From assembly GCF_008329535.1 (NCBI RefSeq), contig NZ_NPKR01000002.1, positions 186,001-250,000 of the forward strand: 64,000 nt of DNA, in the 5' to 3' direction. Numbering within the stretch: the stretch's first letter is position 1; the number at the start of each line of letters is the position of its first letter. The stretch comes from Mycolicibacterium sp. P1-18. GTDB lineage: Bacteria; Actinomycetota; Actinomycetes; Mycobacteriales; Mycobacteriaceae. The notes under the pieces are model-generated. The model had not been told where the DNA came from, made no database searches, and worked only from the letters and a program-made list of their open reading frames with translations. The position numbers and the translations under genes are program-made. Below, piece by piece: positions 35,301 to 44,003 of this stretch.

Positions 35301-36496
35301 CCGAGAACGCCTACCTCGTCGGCCTGCGCCTGAACGGCAAGCGGGTGGTCGTCGTCGGCGGCGGGAGCGTCGCGCAGCGGCGGATCCCGCTGCTGCTGGC
35401 CAACGGCGCCGACGTCCACGTGGTCGCCAGGGCGGCGACGCCGGCGGTGGAGGCGTTCGACGGAATCACCCTCGTGCTGCGCGACTTCCGGCCCGGTGAC
35501 CTCGAGGGCGCCTGGTACGCGCTCGCCGCGACCGACGACCCCGCCGTCAACGAGGCGATCGTCGCCGAGGCCGAGCGGCTGCGGATCTTCTGCGTCCGGG
35601 CCGACGTCGCCCGCGAGGGCACCGCGGTGACGCCCGCGTCGTTCGAGTACGACGGTCTGAGCGTCGGCGTGCTGGCCGGCGGCGAGCACCGGCGTTCGGC
35701 CGCCATCCGGTCCGCCATCAACGAGGCCCTGCAGACGGGCGTGATCGCCGCCTCCGGTGACGTCGGCTCGCAGCCCGCCGGCGTCGCCCTGGTGGGCGGT
35801 GGCCCCGGCGACCCCGAGCTGATCACCGTGCGCGGGCGCCGACTGCTCGCCCAGGCCGACGTCGTGGTCGCCGACCGCCTCGCCCCGCAGGAACTGATCG
35901 CCGAACTGGCCCCGCACGTCGAGGTCATCGACGCCGCGAAGATCCCGTACGGCCGCTCGATGGCGCAGGACGCGATCAACGCCGTGCTGATCGACCGCGC
36001 CAAGGCAGGCAAGTTCGTCGTCCGGCTCAAGGGTGGCGATCCGTACGTCTTCGCCCGCGGTCACGAGGAGCTGCTGGCGTGCGCCGAGGCGGGCATTCCG
36101 GTCACCGTCGTACCCGGTGTGACCAGTGCCATAGCGGTTCCGGCGGCGGCCGGCGTTCCGGTCACCCACCGGGGCGTCACCCACGAGTTCGTGGTGGTCA
36201 GCGGCCATCTCGCGCCGGGGCACCCCGAATCGTTAGTGAATTGGGATGCGCTGGCCGCGCTCTCGGGCACGATCGTCCTGCTGATGGCCGTCGAACGCAT
36301 CGAACTGTTCGCGAAGGTTCTGCTGGAAGGCGGCCGACCAGCGGATACGCCGGTCCTGGTGGTGCAGCACGGCACCACCGCCGCCCAGCGGACGCTGCGC
36401 ACCACGCTCGGCGACGCGCCGGAACACATCCGCGCGGACGGCATTCGACCTCCCGCAATCATCGTGATCGGGTCGGTCGCGGCCTTCGCCACTTAG
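35297..36496 (+). CDS. cysG: Bifunctional siroheme synthase / uroporphyrinogen-III C-methyltransferase
   Basis: A 399-residue fusion. The N-terminal ~150 residues are a precorrin-2 dehydrogenase-like Rossmann domain (V-V-V-G-G-G-S-V-A-Q-R-R-I). The C-terminal ~240 residues are SUMT: V-G-G-G-P-G-D-P-E-L-I-T, V-V-V-A-D-R-L and I-P-Y-G-R-S-M-A-Q-D-A-I-N. It makes precorrin-2, the branch point to siroheme and B12. The usual CysG has about 450 residues, so the N-terminal module is shortened and ferrochelatase activity is uncertain. It closes the cobO-cobB-cysG run. Confidence 0.93.
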   Translation: MTENAYLVGLRLNGKRVVVVGGGSVAQRRIPLLLANGADVHVVARAATPAVEAFDGITLVLRDFRPGDLEGAWYALAATDDPAVNEAIVAEAERLRIFCVRADVAREGTAVTPASFEYDGLSVGVLAGGEHRRSAAIRSAINEALQTGVIAASGDVGSQPAGVALVGGGPGDPELITVRGRRLLAQADVVVADRLAPQELIAELAPHVEVIDAAKIPYGRSMAQDAINAVLIDRAKAGKFVVRLKGGDPYVFARGHEELLACAEAGIPVTVVPGVTSAIAVPAAAGVPVTHRGVTHEFVVVSGHLAPGHPESLVNWDALAALSGTIVLLMAVERIELFAKVLLEGGRPADTPVLVVQHGTTAAQRTLRTTLGDAPEHIRADGIRPPAIIVIGSVAAFAT

Positions 36497-36515
36497 AGGG
36501 CTCTTAAGATTACTG

Positions 36516-36521
36516 TAGGGT
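36516..36521 (+). promoter_or_regulatory. -10 hexamer TAGGGT of leaderless efpA
   Basis: TAGGGT ends eight bases before the efpA ATG. The same hexamer precedes the LysR gene and the second exporter. Confidence 0.5.
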
Positions 36522-36529
36522 AACCCGAT

Positions 36530-38107
36530 ATGACGGCTCCCCACGACGCAGCCCGCGCCGCCGCCGAGCGCGATGCGGGCGATGCCGAACAAGCGCTGCC
36601 CATGCCGATCACCCAGACGCAGATCGTCAAGAGCAGCTGGTACCCGGAGTGGCTCCCGTCGCGGCGATTCATCGCCGCGGTCATCGCCATCGGCGGCATG
36701 CAGCTACTGGCGACGATGGACAGCACCGTCGCCATCGTGGCCCTGCCCAAGATTCAGGACGAGCTCAACCTGTCCGACGCCGGGCGCAGCTGGGTCATCA
36801 CCGCCTACGTGCTGACCTTCGGCGGCCTGATGCTGCTCGGCGGGCGACTCGGCGACACGATCGGCCGCAAGCGCACGTTCATCGTCGGCGTCGCCCTGTT
36901 CACCATCGCCTCCATCCTCTGTGGCGTGGCGTGGGACGAGACCACGCTGGTGATCGCCCGGTTGGCCCAGGGCGTCGGCGCGGCGATCGCGTCGCCCACC
37001 GGACTGGCCCTGATCGCGACCACCTTCCCGAAGGGTCCGGCCCGCAACACCGCCACGGCGGTGTTCGCCGCGATGACCGGCGTCGGCTCGGTGATGGGTC
37101 TCGTGGTCGGCGGCGCCCTGACCGAATTCTCCTGGCGCTGGGCGTTTCTGGTCAACGTCCCGGTCGGCTTGCTGATGATCTACCTGGCCCGCCGCACCCT
37201 GCGGGAAACGCACCGCGAGCGGATGAAGCTCGACGCCACCGGCGCCATCCTGGCGACGCTGGCGTGCACCGCGGCGGTCTTCGGCTTCTCGATGGGCCCC
37301 GAGAAGGGTTGGTCTGCCCCGCTGACTCTCGGCTCGTGCCTGGCGGCTTTGGTGCTCTTCGCCGCGTTCCTGTACGTCGAACGCACCGCCGTCAACCCCG
37401 TCGTGCCGTTCAGCCTGTTCCGCGACCGCAACCGGGTGGCCACCTTCGCGGCGGTGTTCCTCGCCGGCGGCGTGATGTTCACGCTGACGGTCCTGATCGG
37501 GCTGTACGTGCAGGACATCATGGGTTACAGCGCACTTCGCGCGGGCATCGGGTTCATCCCGTTCGTCGTCGCGCTCGGCGTGGGGCTCGGCCTGTCGTCC
37601 TACCTGGTGTCGATCCTGCCGCCACGCGTGCTGGTGATCATCGGCGGCGTGTTCGTCCTCGCGGCGATGCTCTACGGCTCCACGCTCAACGGCGACATCC
37701 CGTACTTCCCGAACCTCGTCATCCCGATCACGGTCGGCGGCTTCGGCATCGGCATGATCGTCGTGCCGCTCACGGTGTCGGCCATCGCCGGCGTCGCGTT
37801 CGACGAGATCGGCCCGGTCTCCGCCATCGCGCTGATGCTGCAGAGCCTCGGTGGTCCCGTGGTGCTGGCCGTCATCCAGGCCGTCATCACGTCCCGGACG
37901 CTGTACCTCGGCGGTACCACCGGCCCGGTGAAGAACATGAACGACGCGCAGTTGCACGCACTCGACCAGGGGTACACCTACGGGTTGCTGTGGGTCGCGG
38001 CCGTGGCGATCATCGTCGGCGCCGTCGCCCTGTTCATCGGCTACACCGCCCAGCAGGTCGCCCAGGCTCAGGAAGTCAAGGAAGCGATCGACGCCGGCGA
38101 GCTCTAG
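36530..38107 (+). CDS. efpA: EfpA, 14-TMS MFS efflux pump
   Basis: A 525-residue DHA2/QacA-type transporter. About 14 hydrophobic segments; motif A-like G-G-R-L-G-D-T-I-G-R-K-R after segment 2, D-S-T-V-A-I-V-A-L-P in segment 1 (motif D1), and P-x-G-x-x-x-x-x-x-P-x-G-P-A-R-N motif C-like region. A cytosolic N-terminal tail of about 45 residues precedes the first helix. It exports drugs and lipids using the proton gradient and is essential or drug-relevant in M. tuberculosis. It has a paralogue at 40001. The 3' end overlaps the convergent LysR gene by four bases. Confidence 0.94.
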   Translation: MTAPHDAARAAAERDAGDAEQALPMPITQTQIVKSSWYPEWLPSRRFIAAVIAIGGMQLLATMDSTVAIVALPKIQDELNLSDAGRSWVITAYVLTFGGLMLLGGRLGDTIGRKRTFIVGVALFTIASILCGVAWDETTLVIARLAQGVGAAIASPTGLALIATTFPKGPARNTATAVFAAMTGVGSVMGLVVGGALTEFSWRWAFLVNVPVGLLMIYLARRTLRETHRERMKLDATGAILATLACTAAVFGFSMGPEKGWSAPLTLGSCLAALVLFAAFLYVERTAVNPVVPFSLFRDRNRVATFAAVFLAGGVMFTLTVLIGLYVQDIMGYSALRAGIGFIPFVVALGVGLGLSSYLVSILPPRVLVIIGGVFVLAAMLYGSTLNGDIPYFPNLVIPITVGGFGIGMIVVPLTVSAIAGVAFDEIGPVSAIALMLQSLGGPVVLAVIQAVITSRTLYLGGTTGPVKNMNDAQLHALDQGYTYGLLWVAAVAIIVGAVALFIGYTAQQVAQAQEVKEAIDAGEL

Positions 38108-39024
38108 GCCGACCGCGCCGGTGCGGCGCGGATGCCGTCGCCGGCGACGACCAGTGCCGCCACCGCGGCCCGCGCGGCGTCGCCCGGAGCGGGCCGGGTG
38201 ACCGCCAGCGTGACGCGGCCGAGCCAGTTCGGGTCGTCGACGCGGACGGCCCGCACCCCCTCGGGCACCGACGGCGCGGCCAGCTCGGGCAGCAGGCAGA
38301 TGCCGAGACCTGCGGCCACCAGTCCCAGCCGGGCCTGCCACCCCTTGGTCCGTAGCGCGACGACCGGATCGGTCAGCGTCGGCCACGCCCCGAACTGCGG
38401 GTCACCGGCGTGGCCCTCGCCGACCACCCACGGTTCGCCCTCCAGCGCGCGGACCGGCACCGTCGTCGCCGAGCCGAGCCGGTGCCCCACGGGCACCGCG
38501 ACGCACAGGTCACCCGCGAACACCTGGCGGACCGTCAAACCGGTGAGGTCGTAGTCCTCCAGACCCGTCCCCGAGCCGATGACGGCCACCGTCACCCGCC
38601 CGCCGCGCACCTCCCGAAGCAGCGCCGGCGTCGACGCCTCGGTCAGCCGCACCTCCACGCCGGGGTGTTCGCCGGCTAGCCGGGCGATGGCGCGCGGCGC
38701 GAGAACCGCTGCGGCGGCGGGGAACACGCCCAGTCGCACGCGGCCCGCCAGCCGGTCGCTCAGCCCGTCGAGGTCGCGTCGCAGCGAGTCGACGTCGGCC
38801 AGGATGCGGCCGGCGCGGGCCACCACCGCCGCACCGGCGGCGCTGGGACTGACCCCGCGCGCGTTGCGCACGAACAGGGGCACGCCGGCGGCGGCCTCCA
38901 TGGCGGCGATCTGGCGCGAGATGGCGGGCTGCGAATAGCCGAGGGAGCGTGCGGCCGCGGTGAAGGAACCCAGGGTCGCCACCTCGCGGACCGCGCGCAG
39001 GCCGGCCAGGGTCATGTCGTCCAT
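38104..39024 (-). CDS. LysR-family transcriptional regulator
   Basis: A 306-residue LTTR. HTH T-L-A-G-L-R-A-V-R-E-V-A-T-L-G-S-F-T-A-A-A with Q-P-A-I-S-R-Q-I recognition helix in the first 60 residues, then a periplasmic-binding-like effector domain with G-L-G-I-C-L-L-P-E-L. It is divergent from the SDR gene at 39154, the classical arrangement in which an LTTR controls its neighbour; the efpA genes on both sides may also be targets. It is not present here in M. tuberculosis. Effector unknown. Confidence 0.88.
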   Translation of the reverse strand: MDDMTLAGLRAVREVATLGSFTAAARSLGYSQPAISRQIAAMEAAAGVPLFVRNARGVSPSAAGAAVVARAGRILADVDSLRRDLDGLSDRLAGRVRLGVFPAAAAVLAPRAIARLAGEHPGVEVRLTEASTPALLREVRGGRVTVAVIGSGTGLEDYDLTGLTVRQVFAGDLCVAVPVGHRLGSATTVPVRALEGEPWVVGEGHAGDPQFGAWPTLTDPVVALRTKGWQARLGLVAAGLGICLLPELAAPSVPEGVRAVRVDDPNWLGRVTLAVTRPAPGDAARAAVAALVVAGDGIRAAPARSA

Positions 39025-39030
39025 GGCGTC

Positions 39031-39036
39031 ACCCTA
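39031..39036 (-). promoter_or_regulatory. -10 hexamer TAGGGT of leaderless lysR-type gene
   Basis: On the minus strand TAGGGT ends six bases before the ATG at 39024. The rest of the 129-base divergent region holds two similar stretches, GTATGGCAGGCA near 39051 and GTATGGATTGCC near 39082, that could form an LTTR site. Confidence 0.45.
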
Positions 39037-39153
39037 GCCATGCAGGGGCCGTATGGCAGGCATCGGAGACCGTCATGTCCGGTATGGATTGCCTCCGCCG
39101 CACGGGTGGTTATACGACCGACGGCACACGTGACATCGAGGAAAGAGGAACAC

Positions 39154-39990
39154 ATGCCCAAGACCTGGTTCATCGTCGGAGCATCACGCGGCATGGGGCG
39201 CGAACTGGCCGAACAACTGCTGGCCCGTGGTGATCACGTCGCCGCGACGGTCCGCGACACCAACGGAGTCGCCGACCTCGCCGACCGCTACGGCGACGCG
39301 TTCTGGGTGCGGGCCCTCGACGTCACGGACCCCGACGCCGTCCGCGCCGTCACCGACGAGGCGTTCGCCGCCCACGAACGCGTCGACGTCGTGGTCGCCA
39401 ACGCCGGCTACGGGGTGTTCGGCGCCGCCGAAGACCTCAGCGACGCGCAGATCGACGCGGTGATCGCCACCAATCTCACCGGGTCGATCCACCTGGCTCG
39501 AGCGGCCGTGCCGCACCTGCGGAACCAGGGCGGCGGACTGCTGATGCAGATGTCGAGCATGGGCGGGCACATCGCCTTTCCCGCCTTCTCCCTCTACCAC
39601 GTGACCAAGTGGGGCATCGAGGGCTTCTACGAGGCGTTGGCACAGGAGGTCGAGCCGTTCGGCATCAAGACCACGCTGGTGGAACCGGGCGTCGTCCGCA
39701 CCGGGTTCTTCGAGGCCGCGCCACGGGTGCCCCTGAGCGAGCCCTACCTGGGTGGCCCCGCGGACCGTCCGACACCGTCGGTCGACGAGATGGTCGACAG
39801 CCAGGAGAAGACGGTGGCCGCGATGATCCGGGCGGGCGATTCGACCGAACCGCCGCGCCGGCTGGTGCTCGGATCCGACGCGTGGCAGTTGGTCACCGAC
39901 GCATTGCGCGGGCGCCTCGACGAGCTCACCGCCCAGCGCGCCAACGCCGCGACCGCCGACATCGGTTTCACGATCGCTCCCTCTGGGTAG
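39154..39990 (+). CDS. Short-chain dehydrogenase, LysR-linked
   Basis: A 278-residue SDR. G-A-S-R-G-M-G cofactor motif at the N-terminus, N-A-G-Y-G, catalytic Ser in M-S-S-M-G and Y-H-V-T-K. The ATG at 39154 has GAAAGAGGAA upstream; the longer frame from 39040 is not needed. It resembles the SDR subgroup with a ~100-residue C-terminal part that forms the substrate lid. The divergent LysR gene is the likely regulator. The stop codon TAG forms part of the -10 of the next gene. Confidence 0.88.
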   Translation: MPKTWFIVGASRGMGRELAEQLLARGDHVAATVRDTNGVADLADRYGDAFWVRALDVTDPDAVRAVTDEAFAAHERVDVVVANAGYGVFGAAEDLSDAQIDAVIATNLTGSIHLARAAVPHLRNQGGGLLMQMSSMGGHIAFPAFSLYHVTKWGIEGFYEALAQEVEPFGIKTTLVEPGVVRTGFFEAAPRVPLSEPYLGGPADRPTPSVDEMVDSQEKTVAAMIRAGDSTEPPRRLVLGSDAWQLVTDALRGRLDELTAQRANAATADIGFTIAPSG

Positions 39991-39993
39991 GGT
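39988..39993 (+). promoter_or_regulatory. -10 hexamer TAGGGT of the second EfpA-type gene
   Basis: TAGGGT begins with the SDR stop codon and ends seven bases before the ATG at 40001, so the exporter can be transcribed leaderless on its own as well as with the SDR gene. Confidence 0.5.
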
Positions 39994-40000
39994 GTCGGCA

Positions 40001-41506
40001 ATGTCTGCCGCGGGTGGTACCTCAGGTTCGACGGAGAATTCGACCGCGCCCTTGTCGTCGTCGGTGCTCGGCATCGCGATCGTCGCCATCACCGGCATGC
40101 AGCTGATGTCGACGCTCGACGGCACCATCGTCATCGTCGCCCTCCCGCGCATGCAGGCAGACCTCGACCTCTCCGACGCCGGCAAGAGCTGGGTGATCAC
40201 CGCCTACGTCCTCACGTTCGGTGGACTGCTGCTCCTCGGCGGCCGGGTCGGCGACGCGATCGGGCAGAAGCGCGCGTTCCTCTCCGGCGTCGGCGTCTTC
40301 ACCATCGCGTCCCTGGTGTGCGGGCTGGCCGGTGACGAGTTCACGCTCATCGCGGCGCGGGCCCTGCAGGGCATCGGCGCGGCCGTCGCGGCGCCCACCG
40401 GGCTGGCGCTCATCGCCACGACGTACGCCGTCGGACAGGCCCGCAACCAGGCCATGGCGGTCTCGGCCGGCATGCAGGCCATCGGGTCGGTGATGGGCCT
40501 CGTCCTGGGCGGGTTGCTCACGGTCATCTCGTGGCGCCTGGCGTTCCTCATGAACGTGCCGATCGGCATCGTGATCATCGTCATCGCGTGGCTGCGGATC
40601 GGCGAGACGCACCACGAACGCCTCAAGCTCGACATCACCGGCGCCCTGCTGGCCACCCTGGGGTGCACGTCGGCGGTGCTGGTCTTCACCCAGGGCCCCC
40701 CGCGCGGGTGGGTCGACCCGTGGGTGATCGGCGCGGCCGTCGCGGCGATCGTGTTCTTCGTGGCCTTCCTGTTCGCCGAGCGCACCGCCGAGAACCCGCT
40801 GGTGCCGTTCTCGGTGTTCAACGACCGCAACCGGGTGATGACGTTCACCGCGTGGTTCCTCGGCGGCGGCGTGCTGCTGACCGTCACCGTCATGGTCGGC
40901 CTGCTGGCCCAGGACGTGCTCGGCTACTCGGCGCTGCGGGCGGGCGTCTGCTTCCTGCCCTTCGCCGTCGCGGTCGGCGTCGGCAACGTGCTGGCCACCA
41001 AGCTGGCGCCGTTGGTCGCCCCGCGCTGGCTCATCATCGGCGGCGGGATCTACGTGCTCGCGGCCATGCTCTACGGCTCCACGCTGGATCGCAGCATCCC
41101 GTACTTCCCGAATCTCTTCATCCCGATCGTCCTCGGCGGCTTCGGCATCGGCATCATCTCGGTGGTGCTGCCGCTGTGCGCCGTCGCGGGGGTGGGGCCG
41201 CGGGAGATCGGACCGGTCTCGGCGATCACCCTGATGGTGCAGAACCTCGGCGGACCCCTGGTGCTGGTCGCGATCATGGCGGTGCAGACCTCGCGCACGC
41301 TGTACCTCGGCGGCACCACCGGACCCGTGAAGAACATGACGCCCGCCCAGCTCGACGCGCTCGGCGCCGGCTACACGTACTCCCTGCTGTGGGTGGCCGG
41401 CATCTCGATCCTGGTCGGCGTCGCCGCCTTCTGGATCGGGTTCTCCGCCCGCGACATCGCCCGCGCCCAGCACACCAAGGAAGCCGTGGAGGCGGGCGAG
41501 CTCTAG
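40001..41506 (+). CDS. Second EfpA-type 14-TMS MFS exporter
   Basis: A 501-residue DHA2-family transporter clearly paralogous to EfpA at 36530: shared D-L-S-D-A-G-K/R-S-W-V-I-T-A-Y-V-L-T-F-G-G, T-S-R-T-L-Y-L-G-G-T-T-G-P-V-K-N-M and the C-terminal E-A-x-x-A-G-E-L. The N-terminal tail is about 20 residues shorter than in EfpA. The start ATG follows a TAGGGT -10; the GTG at 39992 is a less likely alternative. M. tuberculosis has one efpA here, so this is a lineage-specific duplicate separated by the LysR-SDR pair. Substrate unknown. Confidence 0.92.
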   Translation: MSAAGGTSGSTENSTAPLSSSVLGIAIVAITGMQLMSTLDGTIVIVALPRMQADLDLSDAGKSWVITAYVLTFGGLLLLGGRVGDAIGQKRAFLSGVGVFTIASLVCGLAGDEFTLIAARALQGIGAAVAAPTGLALIATTYAVGQARNQAMAVSAGMQAIGSVMGLVLGGLLTVISWRLAFLMNVPIGIVIIVIAWLRIGETHHERLKLDITGALLATLGCTSAVLVFTQGPPRGWVDPWVIGAAVAAIVFFVAFLFAERTAENPLVPFSVFNDRNRVMTFTAWFLGGGVLLTVTVMVGLLAQDVLGYSALRAGVCFLPFAVAVGVGNVLATKLAPLVAPRWLIIGGGIYVLAAMLYGSTLDRSIPYFPNLFIPIVLGGFGIGIISVVLPLCAVAGVGPREIGPVSAITLMVQNLGGPLVLVAIMAVQTSRTLYLGGTTGPVKNMTPAQLDALGAGYTYSLLWVAGISILVGVAAFWIGFSARDIARAQHTKEAVEAGEL

Positions 41507-41531
41507 CGGCGTCGACGTCGGCGCCCCGCGC

Positions 41532-41537
41532 TAGCGT
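41532..41537 (+). promoter_or_regulatory. -10 hexamer TAGCGT of leaderless PCD-VOC gene
   Basis: TAGCGT ends six bases before the ATG at 41544. Confidence 0.5.
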
Positions 41538-41543
41538 GACGCC

Positions 41544-42221
41544 ATGACCGACCCGCTCACCCGTCAGGCGATCTCCGACGTGCTCGACCCGCTGGGCTGG
41601 CGGCTGATCCTCGGCGTCGCCGTGACCCACGTGCGGGTGTCCACGCTGTCCGCCGCCGCCGAGGCCGCGGCGGTGGCGGTCGCGACCGACGGGGTCGACG
41701 GCCACCTCACCGCCGACCTCCACGCCGACCGGGTCGTCCTGCGGGTGCACACCATCGCCGCGGGCTTGGTGACCGCGCCCGACCTGGACCTCACCGCGCG
41801 CATCACCGACGCGCTCGCCACCCGCGGATGGCACACCGGGCCGGGCGACGACGACGTGGCGCCGCAAACCTTCGAGATCGCCGTCGACGCTCTCGACATC
41901 GCCCTGATCAGGCCCTTCTGGCAGGCGGTGACCGGTTACGTCGACGAGCCGGGCCCGCCCGATCTGCCCGAGGGAGAGCTGCAGGACCCGCTTCGCCGCG
42001 GACCCACCATCTGGTTTCAGCAGATGGACGCACCCCGTCCCCAACGCAACCGCATCCACCTCGACGTCGACGTCCCCGCCGAACTGGCCCGGTCCCGGGT
42101 CGACGCGGCACTGGCGGCGGGCGGCACGTTGGTGAGCGACGCCGCCGCTCCGGCGTTCTGGGTGCTGGCCGACGCCGAGGGCAACGAGGTGTGCGTCTGC
42201 ACGTGGCAAGGCCGCGACTGA
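41544..42221 (+). CDS. Pterin-carbinolamine-dehydratase-like / VOC (glyoxalase-like) fusion
   Basis: A 225-residue protein. Residues about 1-100 follow the PCD/DCoH pattern (V-D-G-H-L-T-A-D ... R-V-V-L-R-V-H-T ... G-L-V-T-A-P-D-L-D-L-T-A-R-I-T-D), though the usual H-H-P motif is reduced to a single His. Residues about 110-225 are a glyoxalase/bleomycin-resistance-like VOC half (I-W-F-Q-Q-M-D ... R-N-R-I-H-L-D-V-D ... W-V-L-A-D-A-E-G-N-E-V-C-V-C). Both the pterin role and any enzymatic activity are unproved. It lies 15 bases before proS. Confidence 0.75.
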   Translation: MTDPLTRQAISDVLDPLGWRLILGVAVTHVRVSTLSAAAEAAAVAVATDGVDGHLTADLHADRVVLRVHTIAAGLVTAPDLDLTARITDALATRGWHTGPGDDDVAPQTFEIAVDALDIALIRPFWQAVTGYVDEPGPPDLPEGELQDPLRRGPTIWFQQMDAPRPQRNRIHLDVDVPAELARSRVDAALAAGGTLVSDAAAPAFWVLADAEGNEVCVCTWQGRD

Positions 42222-42222
42222 T

Positions 42223-42228
42223 TAAGGT
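42223..42228 (+). promoter_or_regulatory. -10 hexamer TAAGGT of leaderless proS
   Basis: TAAGGT ends eight bases before the proS GTG and overlaps the bases after the upstream stop. Confidence 0.45.
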
Positions 42229-42236
42229 TGTCGGCT

Positions 42237-44003
42237 GTGATCACCCGCATGTCCGAACTGTTCCTACGCACCCTGCGCGACGACCCCGCCGACGCCGAGG
42301 TGCCCAGCCACAAGCTGCTCATCAGGGCGGGCTACGTGCGCCCGATCGGACCGGGGTTGTACAGCTGGCTGCCGCTCGGTCTGCGCGTCCTCCGCAAGAT
42401 CGAGAAGGTCATCCGCGAGGAGATGGCCGCCATCGGCGGGCAGGAGATCCTGCTGCCCGCGCTGCTGCCCCGCGCACCGTACGAGACCACCAACCGGTGG
42501 ACCGAGTACGGCGACGGACTCTTCCGCCTGAAGGACCGGCGCGGCAACGACTACCTGCTGGGGCCCACGCACGAGGAGATCTTCACCCTCACCGTGAAGG
42601 GGGAGTACTCCTCCTACAAGGACTTCCCGTTGCGGCTCTACCAGATCCAGACCAAGTACCGCGACGAGGCACGGCCCCGGGCGGGCATCCTGCGCGGACG
42701 CGAGTTCGTGATGAAGGACTCCTATTCGTTCGACGTCGACGACGACGGGCTGAAGGCCGCCTATGACGCGCACCGCGAGGCCTATCAGCGCATCTTCGCG
42801 CGACTCGGCGTGAAGTACGTCGTGGTGTCGGCGGTGTCGGGCGCCATGGGCGGCAGCGCCTCGGAGGAATTCCTCGCCGAGAGCGAGGTGGGTGAGGACA
42901 CCTACGTCCGCTGCCTGGAATCCGGCTACGCGGCCAACGTCGAGGCGGTGATCACCCAGCGACCGGAGTCGCGGCCGGTCGACGGCCTGCCCGAGCCGGT
43001 CGTCCACGACACGGAGAACACCCCCACCATCGCCACGCTGGTCGACTGGGCCAACGGCGCCAACCTCCCGCAGTTCGAGGGGCGCACCGTGGTGGCCGCC
43101 GACACCCTGAAGAACGTGCTGATGAAGGTGCGCGAACCGGGGGGCGAGTGGGAGTTGCTGGCCATCGGCGTGCCGGGTGACCGCGAGGTCGACGACAAGC
43201 GGCTCGGCGCGGCCCTGGACCCCGCCGAGTACGTCATGCTGCCCGCGGAGGACTTTCCCAAGTATCCGTTCCTGGTCAAGGGATACATCGGGCCGAAGGC
43301 GTTGTCGGCCAACGGCGTTCGATTCCTGGTCGACCCGCGCGTCGTCGACGGCACCACCTGGATCACCGGCGCCGACGAGGACGGCAAGCACGTCGTCGGC
43401 CTGGTGGCGGGGCGTGACTTCGTCCCCGACGGCACCATCGAGGCCGCCGAGGTCCGCGACGGCGATCCGTCACCGGACGGCGCGGGTCCGCTGGTCTCCG
43501 CGCGCGGCATCGAGATCGGCCACATCTTCCAGCTGGGCCGCAAGTACGCCGACGCGTTCACCGTCGACGTCCTCGGCGAGGACGGCAAGCCGCTACGGCT
43601 CACCATGGGTTCCTACGGCGTCGGCGTGTCCCGGATGGTGGCCGTCATCGCCGAGCAGAGCCACGACGACATCGGACTGCGGTGGCCGTCGTCGGTGTCG
43701 CCCTTCGACGTGCACGTGGTGATCGCCAACAAGGACGCCGACGCGCGCACCGGTGCAACCGAACTCGCCGAACAACTCGACCTGCTCGGGGTGGAGCCGC
43801 TGCTCGACGACCGCAAGATGTCGCCCGGGGTCAAGTTCAAGGACGCCGAACTGCTCGGGGTGCCGTGGCTGGTGGTGGTCGGACGCGGCTGGGCCAACGG
43901 CATCGTCGAGCTGCGCAACCGGTTCAGCGGCGAGACCGAGGAGATCGCGGTCGACGGGGCCGCCGCGGCGATCGCGGCCAAGCTGGCGGGATCGGCGGGC
44001 TAG
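42237..44003 (+). CDS. proS: Prolyl-tRNA synthetase
   Basis: A 588-residue bacterial-type class II ProRS with the editing insertion between motifs 2 and 3. Motif 1 region [12 protein letters not shown], motif 2 [12 protein letters not shown] and F-V-M-K-D-S-Y-S-F, motif 3 G-S-Y-G-V-G-V-S-R; the INS editing domain spans about 225-400 and the anticodon domain the last 100 residues. The GTG at 42237 gives V-I-T-R-M-S-E-L-F, as in the M. tuberculosis enzyme. The stop TAG abuts the stop of the convergent gene. Confidence 0.97.
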   Translation: MITRMSELFLRTLRDDPADAEVPSHKLLIRAGYVRPIGPGLYSWLPLGLRVLRKIEKVIREEMAAIGGQEILLPALLPRAPYETTNRWTEYGDGLFRLKDRRGNDYLLGPTHEEIFTLTVKGEYSSYKDFPLRLYQIQTKYRDEARPRAGILRGREFVMKDSYSFDVDDDGLKAAYDAHREAYQRIFARLGVKYVVVSAVSGAMGGSASEEFLAESEVGEDTYVRCLESGYAANVEAVITQRPESRPVDGLPEPVVHDTENTPTIATLVDWANGANLPQFEGRTVVAADTLKNVLMKVREPGGEWELLAIGVPGDREVDDKRLGAALDPAEYVMLPAEDFPKYPFLVKGYIGPKALSANGVRFLVDPRVVDGTTWITGADEDGKHVVGLVAGRDFVPDGTIEAAEVRDGDPSPDGAGPLVSARGIEIGHIFQLGRKYADAFTVDVLGEDGKPLRLTMGSYGVGVSRMVAVIAEQSHDDIGLRWPSSVSPFDVHVVIANKDADARTGATELAEQLDLLGVEPLLDDRKMSPGVKFKDAELLGVPWLVVVGRGWANGIVELRNRFSGETEEIAVDGAAAAIAAKLAGSAG

